A DNA stretch of 64,000 nt. Origin: Mercenaria mercenaria. Taxonomy: Eukaryota; Mollusca; Bivalvia; Venerida; Veneridae. Numbering within the stretch: position 1 is the first letter of the stretch; the number at the start of each line of letters is the position of its first letter. The notes under the pieces were generated by a model, which did not search any database, was not told the DNA's origin, and saw only the letters and a list, made by a program, of their open reading frames with translations. Both the position numbers and the translations under genes were made by a program. The DNA is taken from assembly GCF_021730395.1 (NCBI RefSeq), contig NC_069364.1, forward strand, positions 77,307,501 through 77,371,500, given 5' to 3'. Positions 36,601 through 48,867 of this stretch are shown piece by piece.

Positions 36601-36872
36601 TAATTCTTGTATTGTACGGTGCTAGCAGTCTATTCCATAGTTTCAGCATGTTTAGCCAACTTATCTGTTTAGCTAGTATTATGTTACTTTTTGCAGATGG
36701 TATAGCCTTGTTTACCACCAGTACCGCTAGATTACAAGCGCAACTTGAAAATGTGTATCAATATTCTGTTTAAAAAAAACTTGAATACTTGAAGAAAGGA
36801 AACATGTGAACAACTTTGAATAGTATATTAACAATGAGAAAGTTGAAATTGTTGAGAACTTTTGCTATCTAA

Positions 36873-37295
36873 TACCCCAGTCACACATACGGCGCGGATA
36901 GCTACGTTTAACCACGGATAGAAACGTAGTAATCCGTATCGATCCGTACCTGTGCCGTACCTCAAAGTAGTAATCCGTATCAATCAGTATTAACACTTGG
37001 TCAAAACGTATTCAAGACGTACTTCAAACTTGCACGTTTCTCCAACTTTTGAACATGCACAAAAGTGTGAGCGATCCGTGATCATTTGAGCGTGACTTAG
37101 TCCAACTTGGTCGAAACTTATTCATCCGTAGTTAAACGTATTAAACGTAGTTATCCGTACTGAAACGTACCTTGCCGTAGTTTTACATGATGTAAAAGAT
37201 AATCGTAATGAAAACGCTGGCTAAACGTGGCCTATTTATATGAAACTTACCGACACGTTACTAAACTTTAATGCGAACGTATGTGTGACTGTAGC
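36873..37295. mobile_element. MITE inserted in the LINE
   Basis: Ends TACCCCAGTCACACATACG and the inverse of GCTACAGTCACACATACG, bordered by ctaa at 869-872 (that is 36869-36872) and ttaa at 37296-37299. The body is rich in 'ccgta' and 'acgtag' words. LINE reading frames resume on the far side, showing that it inserted into an existing LINE. Confidence 0.85.
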
Positions 37296-37688
37296 TTAAG
37301 GGTGTTAATTTCATATATACAAACAACATGAAAAAGATCTTTCGGACCAAGCCTTGAGTACTCTCTATTTTCAGTAGAGTCAACATTGATAATAAAACCA
37401 AACTATCCCTTTTTCACTCCTTGGTTTTGCCAATTTTGTTGTATGCAACTGATGTATGGGGAAATATTGATTGTAATGAAATTGAAACGATCCATCTTAG
37501 ATTTTGTAAACATATTTTGGGAGTCCGTACCCAGACAGTCACACATAATTTAGCTGTTGATGGGGAACTTGGAAGATTTCCCCTTTCCATGTTTATGAAA
37601 GAAAGAGCTTTGAAGTATTGGCTAAAAATTATGAAAAATCCGGATTCACCAATATATAGAATTTTTTATCGAACATATAAATAGCTTA

Positions 37689-37840
37689 AGGGGGCCTCCG
37701 TGGCCGAGTGGTTAAGGTCGCTGACTTCAAATCACTTGCCCCTCATCAATGTGGGTTCGAGCCTCACCCAGGTGCCCGCTCGTGATGAAATAATGCACGG
37801 AGGGGCACCTGGGGTCTTTCTCCACCATCAAAGCTGGAAA
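37689..37840 (+). mobile_element. RUDI-like V-SINE, internally deleted, inserted in the LINE
   Basis: Head GGGGGCCTCCGTGGCCGAGT and box B 'gggttcgagc' are intact, but compared with 17786-18050 about 75 bp are missing between 'gagcctcac' and 'ccaggtgcccgctcg', and the 3' tail is cut after 'caaagctgga'. LINE sequence continues on both sides. Confidence 0.85.
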
Positions 37841-38579
37841 TAAAATAAAACGTTTGTTGGATACATAGGGTTATAGCGAACTATGGAATAATGTTAACTT
37901 GGACTCAAATGTAAATTATCTTGCTTTGTTTGAACAAAGAATTAGGGACCAGTATATTAAAGAATAAAATGCATCGATCCAAACTGTATGTAAAATTGAC
38001 TATTATTGTACATTAAAAGCTCATTTCTGCTTTGAAACTTATCTTGATATCTTGATGTGATTTTTGTAAACAAATTAAGGAAGGAAATCACTTCATTTAG
38101 AGTTTGGTCGCATGATTTAGAAATAGAGTTTGGTAGATTTGCAGGTATCAGTGGACAAGATCGTTTGTGTAAAATGTGTACCAATAATGCAATTGAATCA
38201 GAATGTCACTTTTACTATGTTGTCCCAGATACGCAAGTATTCGTCAGAAATATTTTTGGCAAGTGTCATGGCCATCTATTAAAAAATTTGTCTCTTTCAC
38301 GTCTTCAAAAAAAAGTGTTGTCTAAAATTGCAAAATTCTTAAGTGATGCTTTCAAATTTGGATCATATATCTGTGTCTTAATTATAGGATGTTTATTTAG
38401 AAATGTTTAGTGTAAGGTATGCTATGTTAGGAAATATAATGAATTTTGATGTTAAAATATTTAGGTTAAAATGTGTATTCTTATTTGTTTTTCTTGGCCA
38501 TATTTGTTAGTATGCTTTGTAAATGGCCAAAGGCATTATTATGAGCCGATTAACCAACAAATGAAATGAAAGTATTCAG

Positions 38580-39115
38580 CCTATATCTCCGCTAATTGAA
38601 AAAAGTTGGTGTGAACCGATGCACACCAGGGAAGAAATGTATCACCCTGTTGTTTACAGAATCAATGGATGACTGAGGTTTGAACCCCCACACTGCGAAG
38701 CCATAGTCCAGTATTGGAACAACACATGCAATTTATAATTTTTTCATAAGTCCTTAACGTTGCTGATTTTTCCAGGTGCGCAACTTGTGCCTGTTGAAAG
38801 CAATTTTGCTGTACACGAAAAGTCCCCAGTTTTTTTTTCATGACAAATTACTCCTAAAAGTTTAAAGGAATTTGCCTGTTCAATAATATTGTCACCTGAC
38901 GGTAAATATGAATTTGCGAGACCGCCTTTGGTAGTTGTCTAAAGTGAACGAATTTCGACTTTGTTGTATTAATTTATAGCCTCTAGCGTTTACACCAGTC
39001 ATGCATTGTGTTTAACTTCATTTGTGAGTCGTGCTCGTTCTCTGCTAGGAACACAATGTCGCCAACATATAATAGTAATGAACATTTAAAGGCTCCAAGT
39101 CCGGTCCACACGTTT
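38580..39115 (-). mobile_element. LINE fragment of another family, minus strand
   Basis: The minus strand reads LLLYVGDIVFLAENEHDSQM KLNTMHDWC (a decayed YADDIVLLAE box), and further on blocks like ...GL WLRSVGVQ... NNRVIHFFPGVHRFTP. The 'NN/HNRA.RF.LG(V)H.FTP' segment marks a LINE family different from the three copies to its left. Confidence 0.75.
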
Positions 39116-40049
39116 AACCATTTTATTTCTGTGGCAAGATGGTTGACGAACAAGGAAAACTCGTCGACCCTTACAAACCCTGAACAACACTGGAACCAGT
39201 TAATCAATTGCCCCTTTGTCTTCATTGTCTTCATACTCACGCCATGTACCCGGATAATCTTAACTCTGTTCGGCGACCCTAACTCAGTGCCAACATGGCG
39301 GATGTAAAGCCGATACAACTTTGTTTTCTGTGTAATTACGATGTATAAAGGAATGTTTCTGTTGTTATATCTATCTCCATTGATCAAGTGTATATTTATT
39401 TCAAAATGTATCATGTTAAATATATCAACCTTTGTGTATTCAGGTGGAAAAACGACGAACAAGGCAACTTTTTCAATGAAAACTTTTACAAAAAATCTTT
39501 AAAAATACTTCTATGCTTTTGATGCCTCGACTATTTTGTTGTTTGACACCAAAGATATACTGCTTTATAGGCCCCTTAACACTATGTTGTTAACCCACTA
39601 CATGTTGACACAATACATGTTCAAATGTACTGACAGCGAGAAAAGGGATAAAAACCTAACTTTGATTTGATAAAAACCGAACTCAGTTTACATGAAGAAT
39701 GGATAAAAACCTAACTTACACGAAATTGTGTGAGGGAAATAAACACCTAACTGACTAGTATTCTATAGAAATGAATAAGTTGACATGTATATGGTCTGAT
39801 TATTGTAAACATTACTTTATAAGCGGTATTGTCTTCAAACTTTGTCATTAATTTTAAGATGTTACATGTATGCCCACTACAGTCAAATATTTTTTCATAA
39901 TTTTAATATTATGCAAATAGCAATGTTTGGAAAAATCTGGATAAACCCAAAAAAGTAACTCAGTATAAAGTCAAAATTATTAATATATTTACATAAGAAA
40001 TTATTTAATACCACCGATGTTCGAAGTTCTGTAGTTCCCAACCCTATCT

Positions 40050-40119
40050 CCCGTTCTCTCTCTCTCTCTCACACACACACACCAAACACACACATACACA
40101 CACACACTCTCTCTCTCTG
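40050..40119. repeat. Microsatellite (TC)n(AC)n(TC)n
   Basis: Runs of tctctctc, then acacacac broken by caaacac and catacac, then ctctctct. Confidence 0.95.
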
Positions 40120-40326
40120 TTTCAGAAGAATTGTGTTTGTTTCAAATCTTGTATATCGTATAGTGTAAGAGATTTTTATAGAGGTACTAATGGAATATTT
40201 TGATGTTGTTTAAATGGGATTAGATTTATGATTAATTATTAAATATGATATTTTTCAGACGGTAAATAGGGAATAAAAGTGTGTGTGGTGTGGGGGAGTG
40301 GGGGAGTGATGCATGGACTGACGGGA

Positions 40327-41969
40327 CAGGGGTGTGGGTATCCTTACATTTTTCACTTGTCCACGGACACTTAAAATCCACTTGTCCATAGTCAAATTTC
40401 ACTTGCTCCATTTGTAATATTAAACCTTCATGAAAGCGCAAATAGACTGGAGTTTGAGTTCTTTATTTAGGACAATGAAAAGAAAAGCATATCACAGTAA
40501 CTGTGGTAAAATATAAGTTGTTTAAATATTTGCCTTTTAACGTTTATAAAAGTCTGAAATCGCGTAAGCAGTGTTCAGGATCTTTTGAGGTCATGCCCGA
40601 AACACTGGCCACGCAATGGTACAAAGCCAGATGAATTCAGAGAAAGACTCTTAAAACGTTCCGACTTGTTTTAGTCATACTTGCAATCTCTGTGTGCTTT
40701 TGATTTTAATTTGGCTGACTACTAGGTCAAATATTTCCTTTGACAGTGACTTATTGTCTCAGCAGTTGGAATTCTACTTACAAACTTGTCATAATACTTT
40801 TTTTAAGTTGTTTACGTTTCTGATGTCTTTAAATGTCCTTTTAGTTCTCTGTGTGTAACCCTTGTTTTCCTTTTTTAGTTTTAGCTACAGAATGCTATAT
40901 GCTGATGATGCAAATATTTTTCTTCAGTTACTTTAAGTAGTTCTTATGTTCCCTTTAGCATGTATATGGTTTCTTCTTTTATGCTGTTTTTTTTTTTAAT
41001 GCATGTTGTAAAATGTGACTCTTCTTATTTTTGTGTAGTGTCAGCTATTTTTTATGTTGCTTTAAATATGCTAAATCTATATGTGGTAAATTACTTTTTC
41101 GTTTTATTTGCTAGTACATATGTGCTATTTTGTTTTAATGCGCTGTAACATGAATGTGATAATTTGCGATTTGTTTCTATCTACTTGGAGCCAGATGCTT
41201 TATTTGCTTTAATGTGCTTTAACATATTTGCTTATTTACATGTGTTTGTCGAAAAATAGCTTTAAGCTAGCGTTATATGTTTATACTTTTCCGACGTTAA
41301 ATAAATGTTCTTGTATCTAAATCTTCTCTGATATTTTATCATAGTCACCGAGTTACAGTGTGCGCGAGACCTAGTCAAATCAAAGCCTTGAGATGTCTGG
41401 TGGTTGCGAGTTTTGCTAGGTTTATTTTCATTTTAAATGCCAATCTATAAATATACATGTATAAGAAACAAATACTAATAAGCCTTGATCTAAGATAAAC
41501 TCTGCCTGACCTTACATGAACAGCTGGAAGTCAGTGATGTAACCATGGGCTGGAATACCTAATCATTGACAAATCTTATATAATCTAAATGGCCAGTGTG
41601 AATGGATAGAGGATGAATAAGAAATGCTTGATCATTGTTTATTCATCCGCATTGTTCATGAATGGGACTACTTTGTGTAGCACATGAACAAATTCCTTTA
41701 GTTGTGATTTGGAATCAAATAAAGATGCTACATAATTGTCAGAAATACACTTAATTTTGTTTGCGGGATAAACCCGCAACCAAAAACACATTATCTTTAT
41801 CACCTCCATACACTTGAAGCAACACACAATCTAAATGATATTTTATGTTTTCCCATTTTATACCTGAAAACGTATGCTTGTCCGCGGACACACAGAATGA
41901 AAAATGCACTTGTCCGCCGGCAAAAAATCACGAGTCGGATAAGTTGGACATAGGAATCCCACATCCCTG
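40327..41969. mobile_element. Nested element with CAGGG ends and 'cacttgtccg' subterminal words
   Basis: Ends CAGGGGTGTGGGTATCC and the inverse of CAGGGATGTGGGATTCC. Next to both ends sit inverted clusters of 'cacttgtcc(a/g)cggacac'. The CAGGG ends resemble hAT, but I see no target duplication or transposase. The 40870-41320 dispersed repeat lies inside. Confidence 0.6.
40870..41320 (+). repeat. Dispersed LINE-3'-end-like repeat, copy 2
   Basis: Reads a reverse-transcriptase-like MLYADDANIFLQL at its left, then AT-rich sequence shared with 6425-6705, ending 'gttaaataaatgttcttgta'. Confidence 0.45.
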
Positions 41970-42924
41970 CAGGGGTGGATAGATCAAAGAACTTCGAGCA
42001 TCAGCAGTCCATAAAAAAGCACAGACGAACAGCAGTTTTCGTTTGGTTAGGTGTTTATCCATTCTAAGTTCGTATTTATCCAGCGCTGTGTCCTATACCA
42101 GTTAGGAATTATCCGCAAATTTAAGCCCACCTCATAATCAATACAATTTTTAAGCTATAAAAGTCGATTTCAAACTTTGATACTGTTAAACATTGTCAAA
42201 GAGATATTTATGGAACTAATACATTTAATAAGTAAGGTCTTACTGCAATTTCTGGTACTTAAAAACAGTTAGAAGCATAAAACATGTTCATTTTGAAGAC
42301 TTTTTTGAGTACATTTTAATGAATTCCAGCCACATAATGTGACATTTCGATTGAAATATTTAATACACAAAACATGTTATCAATACAGGATATTATGACT
42401 ATCAAAAGTTTTACGCTAACATTGCATACTCACATAAAAACACGAAAAAAGACAAGGAAATTAACCACATACATCGTCTTTCTGTCAGCCATGTTGGCAC
42501 TGAGTTAGGGTCGCTGAACAGAGTTAGGATTATCCGGGTACATGGCGTGAGAAGGCCGCCTTTACTTCTTCTTACTATACTGTTTAGCGTGAAAATATGG
42601 TTTTCACGGGACCGCGATTTTTGAAACCCGTTTTGTTCATTAACAATTATCTCACTTTACTATCTAATTTTATCCAGAAGACTGCTATACAATTTCCATA
42701 CGCATGAAAGGTAATTTCCTCCTATAATGATTTGATCAAGTAATAAGTATTTGTAATTTAATAAATTCTCTAAATAAAACTCATCACTGAAATCAACATA
42801 GGGCTTAAAGAACCGTATTGCCGATGTAAATCAACATTTTACAATGTCAAACTTCAACGGTTGAAGAAATGCCAAATATAATAAGACTTAACAGAAACCT
42901 TTCACCTGAATATTAAATTGTTTA

Positions 42925-43400
42925 GATACGAGGGCAATCGAGAAAATCTTTAGACTGTACATGTGGAATAAACACAGACCTGTATTCAAATATATTGCTT
43001 ACACAATGCCCTCAAAATATTCACCTTTAACAGAAACGCATTTTCTATCCGGGCTATCCATGACCTGAAAGCCGCAGAGAAGTCTGCCCTTGGCATACTA
43101 TGTTGACACTGAAACACTGCGCTATACAAGAGCGCTGACGCCCAGTCCGCGTTTTATTCAACAAAGGTAAGAGACAAATGCACAGGGACATGAACTGCTG
43201 GTGAACCCGTTTGCAACTTTGAGATCTTTTTGCGATAACAGTTCGTTCTTGCTTTTTCCCTTATCTGCCTTTGAGGATCGAAATTATAAACCTATGTCTC
43301 ATCTACTGTGAGAAGTTTATTAAACCTCCTTTCAGCTGCATTTTTATAGATTTTTAGAAGTCTTTCAGTGTTGATCTTTTCTCAAATAGGTTTTAAAACA
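42925..43400 (-). pseudogene. mariner-like transposase remnant
   Basis: The minus strand reads INTERLLKIYKNAAERRFNK LLTVDET (catalytic-Asp block) then YNFDPQRQ and, further on, FSAAFRSWIARIENAF and LKVNILRAL, matching the LLTVDETW..(H/N)FDPE.. and C-terminal 'F.SWI.R...C......YFE' segments of mariner transposases. Several stops and shifts; dead. Terminal inverted repeats were not found. Confidence 0.72.
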
Positions 43401-45911
43401 CACAACACAAGAGCTGGGCGTTTGCAGTCATCCCACTTGTAATGCTGGTGCGATTTCCCTACTCTGATAAACTGTAGCTTTCATCACACTTGTAATGCTA
43501 ATAAGATTTGCAAAATGATACGAGTTTTTGAGTCACTTTTGCTGAAATAAAGTTTGTGTTGTGTTCATTTTTGTTACATATGACATGCAAGTATTTATTT
43601 GTATCTCGATGTTTCTTTTATACTGTTTATAAGGCATGCTTGATATGACACAATTAAGACCAGTAATAATTGGAAGATGTCAGAGTGTATCTTGTTGCAG
43701 ACACTTTTTGAAGTATCAAGATAAATCCAGTACTATGTGCGTACAGCTTGTCATGCGATATGGACTTTGAAACAGAATGTAAAGTTCAGAATAGCTTTTA
43801 CTTGAATTTCTTTCATCTCAAGTGCGAATGTCTTCTGTTAAATAGACCTGTGATACATGTAATTCGAATATTTTAAAAAGATCGCAGATTCGCTGATTTA
43901 AGAAATACATGTTATGCAAATAATACAGCATGCCTTATAAACATTATATTTAAACGAAGTAAAACACCACCAATAGTTTACCATTTACATTTACTTGTCA
44001 TTTTAATATTAAATTTTCAGTTTGTTCGTAATGACTTCCTTCATGTATTCTATTTATTTGCTCTGGTTTGCCTGTGGTAAATAAGCTGAGGTCAAATGCT
44101 CTTCTAGGAGAGGCCAAAATGCATTATTGACATTCATTGACTTTTGTAAATTTATGTTCGTGTTTTAATATTCTTATACGCCTGTTCTTATACGCCTGTC
44201 ATAACTGAATGCAGAGATATAAAATTGTAGTCTCGTAGCGTGTTTCGGGCAGTTTCCAACAACACAAAACATTTAGAAATAGTACTTTGCATTGGTGATC
44301 AGCACCTCGATAAATCTATATTGACCTATCCGTCAATAGCAGTTTATATGTCAACAACCCATTTCCTTTCACAATAAAATCTAGAAGAGACTTTCTGAAA
44401 CCACAGAAAACAACTACAAAAAGTAATAGCAGACTCGGTTTGACTGGACCTGTTCATCTGAGGTAATGAAATGTTCAACACCCTTCACGTGACTTAGTAC
44501 AGACTTAACGGACTATATTCCATGATCTTAAAAGAACAGGAAATATAACTACATTGAAACCAAGTACGGGAAGATAAAAATCAGAGTTTTTTGGGGTATG
44601 GAGCACTCTTTTCAATAAGGAAAAGAAATGCGCTACACTGGCTATTTTCAAATGTATCACGGTTTCAGTTCTGTGTTTGGATTTATATATACATAACTTC
44701 TAGTGTTGACGGATGGCCAAACTGACAGACAGAAGCGAATCTGCATCCCTCAACAGTAGAGTGGGGGCGCATAATAGGCCCGATCTTTCAACCTATGCAT
44801 GCGCTCCTGTCGCACATAATCTCAACAGTATGTTAAGACGAGTCCTTTGAAATTTCTGTCGTCGTAGCACTCAACTCTTGTCTTCGCTGTAGTCCACAAA
44901 TGTTTTTATAATGTTATAAATGTATACTTCGGTAAGATACAAAACAAACAAAGTTATATCATTATAATCTATTTATGTACCCGCATAGATAATGGTTTGA
45001 TAATACAAGTCTAGGACTTTGTTCGTTCGGTTATCAACTTGTCGGTCATTCACTCGGTAATAAGATGATCAAGTCATGAACACCATTTAATAATGCCCAT
45101 TTTGTTCATTAGCTGCTCTTTTTAGAATATTCTATACATCTATATATTTATCTATTCTAATGTCTTTTCAACGGGACTTAGGTTATTAGTATAGCCTAGG
45201 TTTCGTTTTATCGTCATCGGACAAAGCATCACTCAATGACTGCGCATATTCCTGCTTTTTAGCTATGCTATTATTCTATTCACCTTGCGCACATATTCGT
45301 TAAACTATTTGCGATAAAATGCTGTCATAAAAAGAGTTTGATATGACATCTGATTAAATTCAGTAAGCTAATTGTGTATACTATTGCAGTTTCACTGTAT
45401 ATTTCACAAATGGAGATAGCAGTAAAGTTATAATCTCAAAATGGCTAAACGTTAACATTTTTCATCTGCATTGACTTCTGTCATATTCCTTGTACGTAAC
45501 GTTAAAAGATGATTTTCCTAAACAATCCGCTAGCTGTAGATCGCATTCGCACACTTTTCTTGCGCACTTTTCTTGATCTGAAAATCACAAGACAATGGTT
45601 CAAATAATGCATAGAAATTCCATGATGAGTTAAGATTTCTCTTTATTTTTGTAAAATTAAGAAAATGCTTTAATTAGTTAGCAGGTGTAAATGAAACTGG
45701 TTCTGTGAGATTTACACAGTATCAACATTTCAATGATAGCCTTATTTAACTTTGGTCTCGTAACACTGCGTACTGTACACATGTAACAAGTGTGCACAAA
45801 TATTTCACGACCGAAGAAAGTGGTAGAAAAAATTGTTCGATAGCACAAAAGAAAGAAAAAATAATCAAAATACATATTCTATTTGTCATGAATTTTATTG
45901 TACGACTTTAC
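43401..45911. other. Gene-free stretch, may hide the last PLA2 exon
   Basis: Contains the second copy of the dispersed repeat of 3880-3990 (44397-44505). The PLA2 gene should have its last exon here or further left, but no CDCD.xA-like segment could be found on the minus strand. Confidence 0.5.
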
Positions 45912-47691
45912 CTAAACATCTACATCCGTTCTTGCAGTCGTATGTGTAGCCAACAAACATACCACTCCAGAAATAACAGTGGTTCTTGGTGTGAGCATCT
46001 CCATAACAGTCGTCATGTATCTTGCAGCATCTGCAGTATAAATTATTTCATGACTCCGTATACAATTAAATTCGCAGGACCATAAATTGTACTATTGATC
46101 GTTTTATAGTTTTAAGTCGAACTTTGAAGGAAAAACAATATGAAAATTTATTTCTGATGTCATGTGATTATAAACTTATTTAATGCCGATACATTATTTA
46201 AGCAAGACATTTACAATGTTTGAAAAGTTTGCAGTTTAAAAGTATGTATTGTTTGGAGCACACTTTTTTTCTGTAATACACGGGCTAATTGTCATGCTGA
46301 CATTCGGTTACTTATACTATTTCTGATGGTGAATAAGCACGTGTACTGCCCGGGCTAATAGCCAAGTGTATCCATTCATAATGAATTACAGTTGACAGTC
46401 ATATCTCGAACTCGCTCACCTCAAACTTCCGGCTATATCGAAGGCATTTTCAAGTCTGTCGTCTCGAAAACACGTTCATATAAATAGTATTTTAAGTCAA
46501 ATTTCGGTTATATCAAAGTTAAACGCTCGATCCCTTGGAATTTCAATTGCATTTCTAAATGAAATACAAAATACTAAAGAGAAAAATCCCTCCAAAACCC
46601 TTATATTTAGAACCCCTGTTGTCCTTCAGATACAAACCTATCAGCTTCGTCGACCGGGTTAGAGCCTCTTTGACCGTAACCACAGAAACAACCGTATGGA
46701 TTGTAGTTTAAGCACGAGATACCCGTGTACATGTTTATAAGGTTACACATCTGAAATGCATTCCGGCGTGTTCTAACCAAACTTCCACCCTCGGCTTGAG
46801 ATACTGAAATATGAAAAAAAAAATTGAGTTAAATCATCAAACCAGTTCAAAGGTATTTAACTTTCAAAATGAGAGCATGGCAGGACATACAAAATTCCAA
46901 ATTACTATGAGATTTAGACTAACGTGTAGGGTATCTGTTTCGCCGATATTTGTCTCTATGGTATTAAAAAAAGAGGATATCTTTTCTGTCAAGCATGTTA
47001 AAACAACACTGCGGATACACAAAATACAAGAAAGAAACGTGTCGCAGTGTTTTGCTATACAGTTCATAAGACATGTATCTGTTTCAAGATGTCATCATAG
47101 ACATATAACTCCATATATCGTCTCAAACAATGTCTCAATACTGAATTGAATTTTATTTCTGGTATATCTTAAAACCATCAAATGTACATAAACATTCTTT
47201 ATAGAAGCTCACACAATAATATTTCTCAAAAGTATAGTTTAAACAATTTCGAAGGCAATGGTGTATTATGGAGGCAGATAACTGACCATGTGCCGATTAC
47301 GGTGGCTGATTTCTGTCATGCCGAGGAGCGAAGACACGATAGCACGTCAGCATGACAATATACATCTTTCACGTGAAACAATGACAAATAAAGGCCACCA
47401 ACCCGATAGACTCTTTCGAGTTGTTTTCGTTTTGGCGGGAATAAATATGTCGTTCAGGCACCCCGATATTAATAAACCACAGCAGCCGGTGAATGTAGGT
47501 CTATATAAATGATTTGGTCCGGGTACTGCCGGAATTTATGTTGAATAAGGACCCGTCTATATAGGAGAGTATAGTGTTACCATGTACATTATACCTTAAA
47601 ATATATCGAATAAGAAGGCGGTGTACTTACCTATTATGAGGAATAGTATCAGAGAACCACAGACAGTCCCGTGTAGACTTTTACATTCCAT
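45912..47691 (-). CDS. Secreted phospholipase A2, group I/II type (3' end not found)
   Basis: sPLA2 hydrolyses the sn-2 ester of phospholipids using Ca2+ outside the cell. Exons: 47631-47691 (ATG; hydrophobic signal peptide GTVCGSLILFLII), 46638-46803 (RRNAFQMCNLINMYTGISCL, then Ca2+ loop YGCFCGYGQRGSNP), and 45912-46030 (active site CCKIHDDCYGDA with the catalytic His-Asp pair, then TYDCKNGCRCL). AG/GT borders and phases (1, 2, 1) join without a break into about 115 residues. Cysteine spacing and loop-to-HD distance match the family. The usual GxGG of the loop is GYGQ here; G30 and G32 are kept. The C-terminal exon with the second catalytic Asp was not located, so the model is incomplete rather than proven broken. 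The ATG is the only one in frame before the signal peptide. Confidence 0.9.
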
Positions 47692-48794
47692 CTCCACAGT
47701 TGCGTTTATGAATCAGTTTTTCTAAAGCCGGCTAGGTCTCCAAGAACGGATAAATCTCATGCAGCATTTAGCACGCAAATCCGAACACAACCATGCAGTA
47801 AAGTGTTGATATTCAAATAAATTGTTGTTTACAAATCATGTCAATAGAGGTTATACTGTGATAACTAAGTTTCTCTGTCAACTGAACTCGAACACCAAAC
47901 AGACATTTGGTAGCCTACAATGATAACCTCTGATAACCGATATGTGTCTTATATCTGTCTGTCTGTCTGTCTGTCTGTCTAACTACCTACGTGTCCGTCG
48001 TCTAGCAGGGTATAGAGAGGTTACATTATATAATATCGTTACGTGGTTCGCTATGAAATAAAGGTGTAGGCGATCACATTTATGTGATTATTTTACAAGT
48101 CTACATTGTTGGTTTTGTTATTGTTGTTGTTGTTGCTGCTGCTGTAATAGCAGTGAATGTAAAGTAACCATATGGGCTGAATGCGGATTTTAGAAGGGAG
48201 TTGAACTTATTTTATAATTTTCATGCTACTGAAAAGGCCACATTGATAATATTGTTTGATGGTGTTTCTATTTTTGTATATACGTTGTTGTCTGATCATC
48301 TGGGGGCATGTCCCTTTAAAGTTATCTGTTGACCCTGTCTGAAATCAGGCCGAAACATACACAGGTTTTGTTCTAAATACCTTGTAATAAACAGGTTCAA
48401 AGAGCTACTTACACAATTCAATCATATGAGCAATTAGATTTAAAAAAAAAGTGTAAGACAAAATAGTTAAAACATTATATCTAATACTTTTTATACAAAT
48501 TGCTTACTGAAGAAAACGAGAGAGCTAATTCTAATGAATATGGTCCGTATAAAAGCTGGATTTTGCAGCCCCTGAGGGGAAAGGTTGTAATGCACAGCTA
48601 GTTTTACCTGAACCAAGCATTTAGGTAGAGCAGTATGTGTTTGGGGATTACAAGCGCTAGGTCTGGTCAGAATGGTTCTATAAAAAAAATCTACTAAATG
48701 ACTTCTTGAAACACCCTTCTATACGCACTGCATTATTTGATAGAACTGCATCGTAGTTCAAAATATTCTGTATATACTTTCTGACAAAAAATCC
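47692..48794. other. Upstream region of the PLA2 gene
   Basis: Holds a (GTCT)n microsatellite at about 47956-47980 and a (GTT)n run near 48118-48136. The PLA2 promoter must lie here. No other gene seen. Confidence 0.55.
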
Positions 48795-48867
48795 TGGTTC
48801 CGCTGGGGCTCGAACCCAGGACCTTCTGCGTGTATAGCAGACGTGATAACCACTACACTACGGAACC
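48795..48867 (-). tRNA. tRNA-Val(UAC)-like gene with altered U33
   Basis: Folds as a full cloverleaf: acceptor GGTTCCG/CGGAACC with discriminator A, D-arm GTGTAGTGGTTATCAC, T-arm CTGGG TTCGAGC CCCAG. It matches the tRNA-Val genes at 60.9-63.9 kb except in the anticodon loop, TATACAC instead of TTTACAC: the near-universal U33 is A. The anticodon would still be UAC. It stands alone, 12 kb from the array, and may be a dead or special copy. Confidence 0.75.

Larger units (their letters stand above)
36630..38575 (+). mobile_element. LINE ORF2 C-terminal half with two younger insertions
   Basis: Blocks in order: reverse-transcriptase LLFADGIALFTTSTARLQAQ; VEIVENFCYL; then after a MITE, VNFIYTNNMK...KTKLSLFHSLVLPILLYATD, IETIHLRFCKHILGVRTQTV, ELGRFPL..., YWLKIMKNPDSPIYRIFYRT; then after a SINE, SHDLEIEFGRFAGISGQDRL, CKMCTNNAIESECHFYY. 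It ends in a 3' tail 'aatggccaaaggcattatta'. Insertions: MITE at 36873-37295 and SINE at 37689-37840. Confidence 0.88.
39236..42551. mobile_element. 3.3-kb element with near-identical 63-bp terminal inverted repeats
   Basis: The left arm 39236-39298 and right arm 42489-42551 are inverted copies differing at 2 of 63 positions (they begin CTCACGCCATGTACCCGGAT). Internally, 'ggataaaaacctaact' near the left and 'gttaggtgtttatcc' near the right are also inverted. I recognise no transposase inside. A second inverted-repeat element (40327-41969) is nested within it. Superfamily unknown. Confidence 0.8.

Noticed and set aside
38983-39462. 159-codon minus-strand gene
   Set aside because: It joins a LINE reverse-transcriptase relic to the end repeat of a DNA element; the fusion is accidental.
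44826-44897. Candidate last exon of the PLA2 gene on the minus strand (TRVECYDDRNFKGL...)
   Set aside because: It has an AG before it and the right phase but lacks the CDCD..A...C pattern of PLA2, so it was left out of the gene model.
46811-47149. 112-codon plus-strand frame
   Set aside because: It lies in the intron between PLA2 exons 1 and 2 on the opposite strand and matches no family.
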